Of a stretch of DNA of 11,767 bases, positions 6,127 to 11,767 are shown piece after piece. This DNA comes from JAMLGJ01 sp047972145. Lineage in GTDB: Bacteria > Actinomycetota > Acidimicrobiia > Acidimicrobiales > Microtrichaceae. Within the stretch, counting starts at the first letter, position 1; every line of letters starts with the position of its first letter. Position numbers and translations under genes: made by a program. The notes below the pieces were generated by a model. That model searched no databases. It was not told where the DNA came from and saw only the letters and a program-made list of their open reading frames with translations. The DNA lies in NCBI GenBank assembly GCA_047972145.1, contig JBKEAI010000162.1:1-11767 (forward strand), written 5' to 3'.

Positions 6127-6550
6127 CTCAACCCGGCCGAAACCGACAGACCGCTTCCGCGACCCGCTGGCCGATCCGGTGTACGACGCCAAGCGCATCC
6201 GCCTGGCCGCTCTGATGGGCTTCATGGGGGTGGCGCACTTCGTGGTGCCCGGCCCGTTCCGCAAGGTGGTGCCGAAGTGGTTCCCCTGGCCACGGGAGGC
6301 GGTCGCCGTGTCGGGGGTGGCCGAGGTCGCTTCGGCCGTGCTGTTGGCCAACCCGCGCTCCAAGCGGGTGGGGGGCTGGCTCGCCGCCGGCACCCTCGTA
6401 GCGGTATACCCGGCGAACGTGCAGATGGCCATCGATGCGATCCGTGTGCCATCGGGGCCCAAGCGGTACACCGCGGTCGCGCTGGCATGGCTGCGCCTGC
6501 CGCTGCAACTGCCCATGATCTCCACGGCCCTGCGCGCAGCGAGAGGGTGA
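6122..6550 (+). CDS. Small DoxX-like integral membrane protein
   Basis: A 142-residue protein with four hydrophobic segments (about 28-43, 58-77, 84-104 and 115-136). The pattern GVAHFVVPGPFRKVVPKWFPWP, then SGVAEVASAVLL, then VYPANVQMA is characteristic of the DoxX-like family, whose members are found in the cytoplasmic membrane and mostly lack a defined role (some are linked to thiol and redox stress). The start at 6122 is preferred over the in-frame ATG at 6086 because the extra residues are not family-like and a -10-like box and operator-like repeat surround 6122. It is monocistronic, divergent from the GH3 gene and convergent with the PKD-like gene. Confidence 0.85.
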   Translation: MTSTRPKPTDRFRDPLADPVYDAKRIRLAALMGFMGVAHFVVPGPFRKVVPKWFPWPREAVAVSGVAEVASAVLLANPRSKRVGGWLAAGTLVAVYPANVQMAIDAIRVPSGPKRYTAVALAWLRLPLQLPMISTALRAARG

Positions 6551-6601
6551 ACGGTGGCCGGGTAGACCGAGACCTCGGCCGGCTATCGCGGAGGTAGCGG
6601 G

Positions 6602-7708
6602 TCAGGGGGTCTGGATGAGGGTCTCCACCTCGCCGACGCCCACGTCGAACACAGCTGTGCTGAACAGCCCGTCGAGGGTTCTCCAGGGCCCCCCGTCGAC
6701 CCGGTAGCGGCCGTTCCAGTTCAACGCGGCGTATCCGGTCCACGTCGATCGGGAGCCCCCGCCGGTGGCACGCTCGAAGAACAACACGCAACGTCGAGGG
6801 TCACTCGCCTGTGTACGCACCGTGCGGTCGTCGTTCGGATCGAAGGGGACCCCCAGGCCCTCGCATCGCTGCACCCGGTCAGCTGAACCGGGCTGGCCCG
6901 AGAAGAGCTCCAGGTGGTCCGGGTCGGCTTCGACGTCGACGGTGCGTCCCGCGAAGTTCGTGCTGTGGCGCACCGGGGGGATCGAGCGCGCCGAGAAGAA
7001 GACGGGTTCACCGACGATCGTGGCGATCACCACCCCGGTGGGTCCCGTGCGCGGCGGTGGTGACACCACGAGGGTCGGTGGCGGGAGCCGGGTCGTGTTG
7101 CGCAGCAGGCTGCCTGCCAACACCGCTGCGCCGACATCGGCGCCGCCGGTCGTGCGTGGCCTCACGCTCATCGTGTCCGCCACACCGTCGCAGATGCGTA
7201 CGGTCAACTCCCAGTAGGTCACCGTCGCCTCTGCGACCACTGGTGCGGTGGTAGTGGTGACCGAGGGTTCGGTCGTTGGGCCTGGGGGCTGTGTTCCCGG
7301 GCCTGGGGGCTGTGTCGGCGGATCGGGTGGTTCGGTCGTCGGAGGGGTTGTCCCACCGGATGCCACGACGGTCGTGTTGGAGTACTCCCTGATGGCATCG
7401 AGGAACGACGATTCGAGGAGCTCCGGCATGTTCGACGCGACGTGCAACAGGAACACGATCTGGCGGTCGGTGAGCACATGGGTCCTGCAACTCGGTGCGG
7501 GTTGTGCGGTGCCACCGGAACCACCGGAGCCTCCCGGGGAGTGCCCCTTGGCGGCGAGGATCGAGGTGATGATCTCGTCTCCGCTGCCGGATGCACCGGC
7601 GCCACCGCCGATCGCGGAGGCGGGTGAGGCCACAGCGACCGAGACCGCCATCGCACAACCGAACGCGATGATCAGCACGGACAGTCGGGTCCAGCGCAGG
7701 TCGCTCAC
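6602..7708 (-). CDS. Secreted protein with Pro/Thr-rich linker and C-terminal PKD-like domain
   Basis: A 368-residue exported protein. A signal peptide (hydrophobic about 9-30, likely cleavage after ASPASA near residue 32) is followed by a Gly/Ser-rich stretch, a helical segment about 74-112, a Pro/Thr linker about 117-158 with a TQPPGPG/TQPPGPT repeat, and a C-terminal beta-rich domain about 160-368. The tail resembles actinobacterial secreted PKD-like proteins often mislabelled 'ATP/GTP-binding protein': EPVFFSARS, a C-E-G-L-G-V-P-F-D-P motif, Cys282 and Cys307, YAALNWNGRYR and a closing valine-rich EVETLI. I see no nucleotide-binding motif. Start is GTG 7706-7708, whose bases overlap the stop of the upstream lipoprotein gene (GTGA), so the two are probably translationally coupled. 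Confidence 0.83.
   Translation of the reverse strand: MSDLRWTRLSVLIIAFGCAMAVSVAVASPASAIGGGAGASGSGDEIITSILAAKGHSPGGSGGSGGTAQPAPSCRTHVLTDRQIVFLLHVASNMPELLESSFLDAIREYSNTTVVASGGTTPPTTEPPDPPTQPPGPGTQPPGPTTEPSVTTTTAPVVAEATVTYWELTVRICDGVADTMSVRPRTTGGADVGAAVLAGSLLRNTTRLPPPTLVVSPPPRTGPTGVVIATIVGEPVFFSARSIPPVRHSTNFAGRTVDVEADPDHLELFSGQPGSADRVQRCEGLGVPFDPNDDRTVRTQASDPRRCVLFFERATGGGSRSTWTGYAALNWNGRYRVDGGPWRTLDGLFSTAVFDVGVGEVETLIQTP
7278..7315. repeat. 21-bp period direct repeat inside the Pro-rich linker
   Basis: GGGCCTGGGGGCTGTGT occurs at 7278-7294 and 7299-7315, period 21 bp. It encodes a repeated heptapeptide, TQPPGPG then TQPPGPT, in the secreted protein, so this copy number change preserves the frame. 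Confidence 0.85.
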
Positions 7709-8400
7709 GGACGGTCACCACAAGGGTTGGTGGCATCGGGGCCAAGCACCTCGGTCGAGTCGTCCCACAACTCGACCAGCTTTAGCGTCCCGTCGGATTC
7801 GCGGACCGCCCGGCCGGTGCCCGAGGTGTGTGCACGCGAGTCGTCGAGCACCTCGCCCCCGTCGAGGCCGACGCCGATGCCGGGTGAGAAGCCACAGTTC
7901 GTCCACGTGATCGACCCATCGGAAGACTCCTCGACCGCCGTAGCGGTGTTCACGAAGCTGGTCGCTGCCCCGGTCGGGGGGATCACGGCCATCGCGTCGT
8001 CACGACCCGAGGCGAGGATCCGGCCCCTCACCTCGCGGTCGAGTTGGGTTCCGGCTTCGACCACCTCCAGCCACGCTCGGCTGGCGGGATGCGAGTCGTC
8101 GCCCGCGGCCAGCGGATCGGAGTAGAGGGCGGTGATCGCCAAGTCGTATCGACCGAGCAGATCAACGACCTCGTCGTGGAGTGCGGAGGTCTGCCCCGGT
8201 GTTGCGCTGTCGTCACCGGCACCGGTCGGGTCCGCGAGCGGTGCGGGATCCGGATCGGCCCCGTCCTCGACGGTGGTGGAGGCTCCTGCGGCGGCGGCGC
8301 TGCGCAGCGGACTCACGGTGAGGGTCCCCTCGTCGCTGCCGTCACTGCATGCCGCGAGCAGGGACATCGCCGCGACGATCATGCCCAGCGCTCTCGGCAT
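7705..8400 (-). CDS. Lipoprotein, probable NTF2-like fold, partner of the downstream PKD-like protein
   Basis: A 231-residue predicted lipoprotein: a short basic N-terminus, hydrophobic segment and lipobox SLLAAC with the lipidated cysteine at 18, followed by a disordered acidic Asp/Pro/Ala linker to about residue 70. The helix-then-strand layout after that (helix from about 75, HPASRAW near 104-110, strands ending TLKLVELWDD) recalls the NTF2/SnoaL-like lipoproteins that accompany secreted PKD-like proteins in Actinobacteria; this is inference from pattern only. Cys169 and Cys227 could form a disulfide. In-frame ATGs lie at 8424, 8418 and 8400. I chose 8400 because GGGGAG precedes it by about 10 nt and the signal peptide is then compact, but 8424 is possible. 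Its stop overlaps the next start. It lies behind phased direct repeats at 8429-8476. Confidence 0.8.
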   Translation of the reverse strand: MPRALGMIVAAMSLLAACSDGSDEGTLTVSPLRSAAAAGASTTVEDGADPDPAPLADPTGAGDDSATPGQTSALHDEVVDLLGRYDLAITALYSDPLAAGDDSHPASRAWLEVVEAGTQLDREVRGRILASGRDDAMAVIPPTGAATSFVNTATAVEESSDGSITWTNCGFSPGIGVGLDGGEVLDDSRAHTSGTGRAVRESDGTLKLVELWDDSTEVLGPDATNPCGDRP

Positions 8401-8428
8401 CCCGGTTCCACTCCCCATCCCCATCCCT

Positions 8429-8476
8429 GTATTTCTGAACGAGTATTCCTGAACGATTTCTGAATCATCTCTGAAT
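8429..8476 (-). promoter_or_regulatory. Four phased direct repeats upstream of the lipoprotein operon
   Basis: On the minus strand the units are ATTCAGAGATG (8466-8476), ATTCAGAAATC (8455-8465), GTTCAGGAATACTC (8441-8454) and GTTCAGAAATAC (8429-8440). The TTCAG cores are spaced 11, 11 and 14 bp, close to one DNA turn. Tandem 11-bp direct repeats with a GTTCA core resemble sites of OmpR/PhoB-type response regulators (the Streptomyces PHO box begins this way), but the downstream half of each unit does not match that consensus. The stretch is AT-rich against its surroundings and lies just before the lipoprotein start. Confidence 0.65.
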
Positions 8477-8553
8477 GAAATGATGCGAAACGCAGTCTCG
8501 TTGGTCAGGGGATGTGATGCAACCGGTTCTTGAACTGTGCCGCGGGGCTCAGG

Positions 8554-9402
8554 TCACCAGCCTTTGAACTCCGGCGAGCGGCGCTCCCGGAACGCAGCGA
8601 TCCCCTCGTCGAAGTCCCCGCTCGCGGTCAGCCAGTCCTGGGCGGCCGCCTCGTCCTCGAAAGCCGCGTGACGTCCCGACTCGAGACTCCGGTTGATCAG
8701 CCCCTTCGTAAGGGCGATGGCCCGGGTGGGCGCAACGGCCAGCCTGGCAGCCAGCTCATCGACCTCACGACCGAGCTCCGAGGGAGCCACGACGCGGTTG
8801 GCGATGCCCAACTCGGTACACCGCTGGGCGGAAACGTCGTCCGCGAGGAACATCAGCTCCTTCGCAACATGGGTGCCCACGATCCGCGGCAGCAGATACG
8901 CCCCACCCGCGTCGGGGATGATCCCGCGACGCACGAACACCTCCACGAGCTTGGCATCGGCGGCCATGACCACCAGGTCACAGGCCAACACGAGCTGGGC
9001 ACCGCCGCCCGCCGCGGTGCCGTTCACCTTTGCGATCACCGGCTTCTCGCAGTCGAGGATCGACGCGATCAACCGTTGCCAGCCCCGCCTTATGAGGCGG
9101 GCAGCGTCGCCCATCGCCCGCGCAGGTGCGCCCTCGGGGCGTTCGGGGCCCGGATGCTGTGGGCCACCCAGGTTGGCCCCCGTGCAGAAATGTCGTTGCC
9201 CAGAGGCGGTGAGGACCACACATCGCACCGCCAGGTCGGCCGATGCCCACTCCATGAGCTCTGTGATGCGATCGCGCATCGGCCCGGTCAACGAGTTGCC
9301 ACTGTCGGGCGCGTTGATCGTGATCGTCGCCACCCCTTCGGTGGACTCCCAGGTGACCAGGTCCTCGGGATTCGGGCCGTCTTGGTTCGCAGGTTCGCTC
9401 AT
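8554..9402 (-). CDS. Enoyl-CoA hydratase/isomerase (crotonase) family protein
   Basis: A 282-residue crotonase-fold enzyme acting on a CoA thioester. Oxyanion-hole regions are present: HFCTGANL (about 71-78) and NGTAAGGGAQLVLACDLV (about 127-144). The two hydratase glutamates are not conserved: the position of the first is Gln136 and that of the second is Phe156, while Asp164 in GIIPDAGGAYLLPRIVG is the only candidate acid near the active site. This Asp pattern is more typical of isomerase-like members (PaaG-like) than classic hydratases, so the reaction is uncertain. ATG 9402 overlaps the stop of the upstream NDH-2 frame (ATGA), implying coupling that the upstream frame break may disturb. 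No membrane segment or signal peptide. Confidence 0.9.
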   Translation of the reverse strand: MSEPANQDGPNPEDLVTWESTEGVATITINAPDSGNSLTGPMRDRITELMEWASADLAVRCVVLTASGQRHFCTGANLGGPQHPGPERPEGAPARAMGDAARLIRRGWQRLIASILDCEKPVIAKVNGTAAGGGAQLVLACDLVVMAADAKLVEVFVRRGIIPDAGGAYLLPRIVGTHVAKELMFLADDVSAQRCTELGIANRVVAPSELGREVDELAARLAVAPTRAIALTKGLINRSLESGRHAAFEDEAAAQDWLTASGDFDEGIAAFRERRSPEFKGW

Positions 9403-10413
9403 TGCGGGTCCCCATCGGGATCGGCGCGCAACTCGTCGGGTCCGCCCGGACGATCCGGGATGATCCGACTGGCGCGGTCATAGGTGAAGTAGTTCCAGGC
9501 CCAGTTGAGCAGCACGCTCGCCCGGTTGCGGAATCCGATCAGCATCATCAGGTGCAGCAACAGCCAGGCCGCCCAGCCTGGAACACCCGCCAGGCGGATA
9601 CCACCGGGCAGTTGGGCGACGGCGTCGTGACGGCCGATGGTGGCCATCGACCCCCTGTCGACATAGGTGAACGGCTGGACCACCTCGTTGTGGAGCCTGT
9701 GGCGGATCTTGTCCGCCACGTACTGCGCACCCTGCATCGCCACGGGAGCGACCTGGGGAAGCAACGCACCCGAAGGGTCGAGCGAGGCGGCCATGTCTCC
9801 CACGACGTGCACGTCCGGATGCCCGGGTACTTCGAGTCGTTCGTCGACCACCACCCGGGAACCCTCCTGCCAGCTCCACGCCCGTAGGTCCGCCGCCAGC
9901 CACCACCATCGTGAGGGTTCCATCGGTGAGGTGCCCGGCATCGGAATCGGCCTTCTCGAAGGCCATCAGAACATGTGAACGGAGGGCCAGGGCATCGCCG
10001 AGCGACTTGAGCCCGAACGCGTGTTCCTCGACCCCGGGGATGCCGAGCGTGTTGGTGACGGCTCCGGCAGCGAGCACGAGATCGTCCCATTCGATCGACA
10101 TCCCGTCGTCGAGGGTCACCTTCTGCGCGTCGAGGTCGATGTCAGACACGGCACCCATGTGCACCCGGGTGTTGGACTGGCGTGCGACCAACCCCCGAAC
10201 AGGAAAGCAGATGTCGCTGCTGTCCAGACCCGCGGTCGCCACCTGGTAGAGCAGCGGTTGGAAGGTGTGGTGGTTCCGCGCATCGATGAGCGTCACATCC
10301 ACCGGCAGGTCCGCCAGTCCCTTCGCCGCAGCGAGACCACCGAACCCAGCACCGACGACCACGACACGGTGCCGTGCGCGTTGCGGTCCACCGGAGCCGC
10401 TCAACTGCACCAC
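9399..10413 (-). pseudogene. ndh: Type II NADH dehydrogenase (NDH-2), interrupted by an internal deletion and frame change
   Basis: Non-proton-pumping NADH:quinone oxidoreductase family. The first frame, from GTG 10413, holds the FAD-binding HRVVVVGAGFGGLAAAKGL (about 15-33), the NHHTFQPLLYQVATAGL region and the start of the NAD-binding fold MVVAGGGPTGVELAG (169-183). Family similarity ends near 9865-9874 and the frame continues as an Arg-rich shadow to 9478. The C-terminal half resumes in another frame with RVVVDERLEVPGHPDVHVVGDMA, GSMATIGRHDAVA and the membrane-associated WLLLHLMMLIGFRNR region, stopping at 9399. About 100-120 residues expected between them, most of the NADH-binding domain, are missing. 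Both flanks look intact, so the lesion is recent or an assembly error. A promoter-like TACGGT precedes the start by 7 nt. Confidence 0.85.
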
Positions 10414-10426
10414 GTTCCAGACCGTA
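10414..10426 (-). promoter_or_regulatory. -10 element of a leaderless promoter for the NDH-2 gene
   Basis: TACGGT (10421-10426) lies 7 nt before GTG 10413, the same hexamer and spacing as at the amidase gene. GTGACC (10442-10447) could be a -35 box with a short 15-nt spacer. Confidence 0.45.
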
Positions 10427-10489
10427 CCCGAGGCGCCGCGGGGTCACATCGGGATTCGTGATGTGGCTGTGTCCCAGATCTGCTTGCCT

Positions 10490-10523
10490 GACTGTCTATC
10501 GCAGACGACTGTCTATCGCAGAC
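10490..10523. repeat. 17-bp tandem duplication across the stop codon of the ATP-grasp gene
   Basis: GACTGTCTATCGCAGAC occurs at 10490-10506 and again, identical, at 10507-10523. The second copy contains the TAG stop (10513-10515) and the preceding codons; the first lies beyond the stop. Each unit can form a small GTCT/AGAC hairpin. Confidence 0.95.
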
Positions 10524-11430
10524 GGGCGCTGATTGCCCGCACTGCGTTGTGCGCAGCGGCAGGGTCGGCGCCGAGGAACCAGGATGGCTCCGTCATCTCC
10601 AGTTCGAGCAACTCGACCCGAGCATCGTCGGTCGCCAACAGATCGATCCGCGCGTACAGCGGAGCCGACCCGAACCGCTCGACTACGCGGTCGATGACCA
10701 TGTCCCCCACCGAGCGTTCCGCAGGGGTCGCGCGTCCCGGCGAGATCGACTCGAGTGCGAACAGCCCACGGTCCACCGGCCCACCTGGTCCGAGCAGTGC
10801 ACCTTTGACGAACGCGTGGCTGAAGTCCCCGTCGAAGTAGACCAGGCCCTTCTCGCCGCGCTCATCGACCGAAGACAGGTACGGCTGGACCATGACGCTG
10901 CGGCCGCCACCCAGGATCACCTCGGCAAGCTCGCGGGCGTGTCCCGACTCTGCCCGGGTGAACCTTGCGGTGTCGCGCGATCCGATCGATACCACAGGCT
11001 TGACCACCACCTCCGATGATCCAGCCAGGTGAACACCAAGCGTTTCGTCGATCTGCTCGGCGGTGGCCCCCACCTCCAGGAAGCCGGTCGGCACCGTGGG
11101 CACACCGACCGAAGCCAGGTCGCGCAGGTAGTGCTTGTCGGTGTTCCAGCGCAGGATCTCCGACGGGTTCGCGAGTCGGGTCACCCGCTCGACACGGTCG
11201 GCCCACTCGAGGAACTCCTTGAGGCGCAACGGATAGTCCCAGGTCGAACGGACCACCACCAGATCCGCGTCGGACCACGCCACGTCGGGGTCATCCCAGA
11301 TAGCGGGTGCGTTGCGGATGCCGGCTGCGGTGAGCGCGCTCGTCAGCTCCGGCACGTCCTCGTCGAGCTCCCAGCAGTCCGTCGAGGTGACGAGCAGCAC
11401 CAGGGGGGTACCGTCCACGGGGTCGTTCAA
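10513..11430 (-). CDS. ATP-grasp domain protein, probable amide- or peptide-bond ligase
   Basis: A 305-residue ATP-grasp enzyme (RimK/glutathione-synthetase-like fold), a class that joins a carboxylate to an amine via acyl phosphate. Visible regions: an N-terminal pre-ATP-grasp domain with LVVVRSTWDYPLRL (57-70), NTDKHYLRDL (Lys99), ATP-binding VVVKPVVSIGS (Lys144), VMVQPYLSSVDERGEKGLVYFDG (179-201; Gln182, Glu190) and metal-site YARIDLL and ELLELEMTEPSWF (Asp263, Glu276, Glu278). Substrate unknown; not biotin- or carbamoyl-type. The start is TTG 11430: GGAGG (11438-11442) is 7 nt upstream, and the codon overlaps the stop of the upstream gene (TTGA), so it is coupled to the CMD-family gene. 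A GTG at codon 5 is a fallback. Cytoplasmic. Confidence 0.86.
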   Translation of the reverse strand: MNDPVDGTPLVLLVTSTDCWELDEDVPELTSALTAAGIRNAPAIWDDPDVAWSDADLVVVRSTWDYPLRLKEFLEWADRVERVTRLANPSEILRWNTDKHYLRDLASVGVPTVPTGFLEVGATAEQIDETLGVHLAGSSEVVVKPVVSIGSRDTARFTRAESGHARELAEVILGGGRSVMVQPYLSSVDERGEKGLVYFDGDFSHAFVKGALLGPGGPVDRGLFALESISPGRATPAERSVGDMVIDRVVERFGSAPLYARIDLLATDDARVELLELEMTEPSWFLGADPAAAHNAVRAISARLR

Positions 11431-11767
11431 TCCCGAGCCTCCGGTGGTGACCCCTGGGAACCCTCGATCCCCTCGAATATGTCAAGACCACCGAAGTTGC
11501 CGGCAGGATCCGCCACCTCCTTCACCGGGTCGTCGACGTCGTCGTACTCGGTGCGCAGCGCCTTGGACATCGTGGCGTGCATCTCATAGGTCATCACTAT
11601 GTAGGTGAGCTCGAGGATCTGCTCGTCATCCAGGTGGGCGCGAAGCGCCTCGAAGATCCCGTCCGCGACCCGCCCACCCATGACGACCAGCGCATCGGTG
11701 TATGCCAGCACGGCGCGCTGCTCGTCATCGAAGCAATCTGCAACCTGCCAGTGCGGTATCGCCGCCA
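11427..11767 (-). CDS. Carboxymuconolactone decarboxylase (CMD/AhpD-like) family protein, 5' end outside window
   Basis: About 112 C-terminal residues are visible. The region from FDDEQRAVLAYTDALVV through FEALRAHLDDEQILELTYIV to MTYEMHATMSKAL is typical of CMD-domain proteins, which include alkylhydroperoxidase-like AhpD enzymes. The redox-active CxxC expected in AhpD members would lie upstream of the window edge, so enzyme activity cannot be judged. The tail after residue about 75 of the visible part is acidic and longer than the core domain. The frame continues past 11767 without a start; GTG near 11711 is an internal codon, not a likely start, because conserved sequence precedes it. Its TGA overlaps the TTG start of the ATP-grasp gene, indicating an operon. 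Confidence 0.82.
   Translation of the reverse strand, partial: AAIPHWQVADCFDDEQRAVLAYTDALVVMGGRVADGIFEALRAHLDDEQILELTYIVMTYEMHATMSKALRTEYDDVDDPVKEVADPAGNFGGLDIFEGIEGSQGSPPEARD

Noticed and set aside
6551..6601. Possible terminator between the convergent DoxX-like and PKD-like genes
   Set aside because: CCGA/TCGG around GACC gives only a 4-bp stem with no T tract; too weak to call.
8530..9483. A 317-residue plus frame opposite the crotonase gene
   Set aside because: Antisense to a clearly recognisable crotonase-family protein, His/Arg/Gly-rich and without family features.
9478..9861. The Arg-rich continuation of the first NDH-2 frame as a genuine new C-terminal domain
   Set aside because: It is the out-of-frame reading of sequence that, one frame over, encodes a well-conserved NDH-2 C-terminus. 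It is a consequence of the lesion.

Overview
The window is GC-rich bacterial DNA with compact, mostly convergent or divergent transcription units. Strong G/C third-position bias, a Mycobacterium-like 2-isopropylmalate synthase, a secreted PKD-like protein with a Pro/Thr linker next to a lipoprotein, and what look like leaderless promoters point to an actinobacterium. Class Acidimicrobiia is my best guess, but no rRNA or taxonomic marker is present. No CRISPR array, IS element, tRNA or complete phage gene is visible.

Layout. 1-529: a probable 5' fragment of an unrecognised minus-strand gene, then about 370 bases dominated by a 16-bp tandem array. 530-1942 (-): amidase-signature enzyme. 1943-2248: divergent control region holding the amidase promoter and a leucine-attenuation leader (12-residue leader peptide with four Leu codons, strong hairpin, T-rich tail). 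2249-4024 (+): leuA. 4106-4540 (-): twin-CBS protein. 4638-6044 (-): secreted GH3 beta-N-acetylhexosaminidase, divergent from 6122-6550 (+): small DoxX-like membrane protein, with a 9-bp-arm inverted repeat in its promoter. 6602-8400 (-): a translationally coupled pair, lipoprotein then secreted PKD-like protein, behind four phased TTCAG direct repeats. 8554-10413 (-): type II NADH dehydrogenase, apparently broken by an internal deletion plus frame change, coupled to a crotonase-family enzyme. 10513-11767 (-): carboxymuconolactone-decarboxylase (AhpD-like) gene cut by the window edge, coupled to an ATP-grasp ligase.

How it works together. Most units are housekeeping or metabolic: leucine synthesis, amide hydrolysis, cell-wall turnover, respiratory NADH oxidation and acyl-CoA chemistry. 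The most informative signals are between genes: (i) the leuA attenuator, whose Leu codons repeat the 5' arm of the terminator; (ii) a TAnnnT hexamer exactly 7 nt before the start codon at four separate starts, implying leaderless mRNAs; (iii) several 14-17 bp tandem duplications confined to gene edges, two of which run across a stop codon; (iv) the 11-bp-phased repeats in front of the lipoprotein pair; and (v) the interrupted NDH-2. I see no convincing wholly new system. The lipoprotein/PKD-like pair with its repeat operator is the best candidate for uncharacterised biology.
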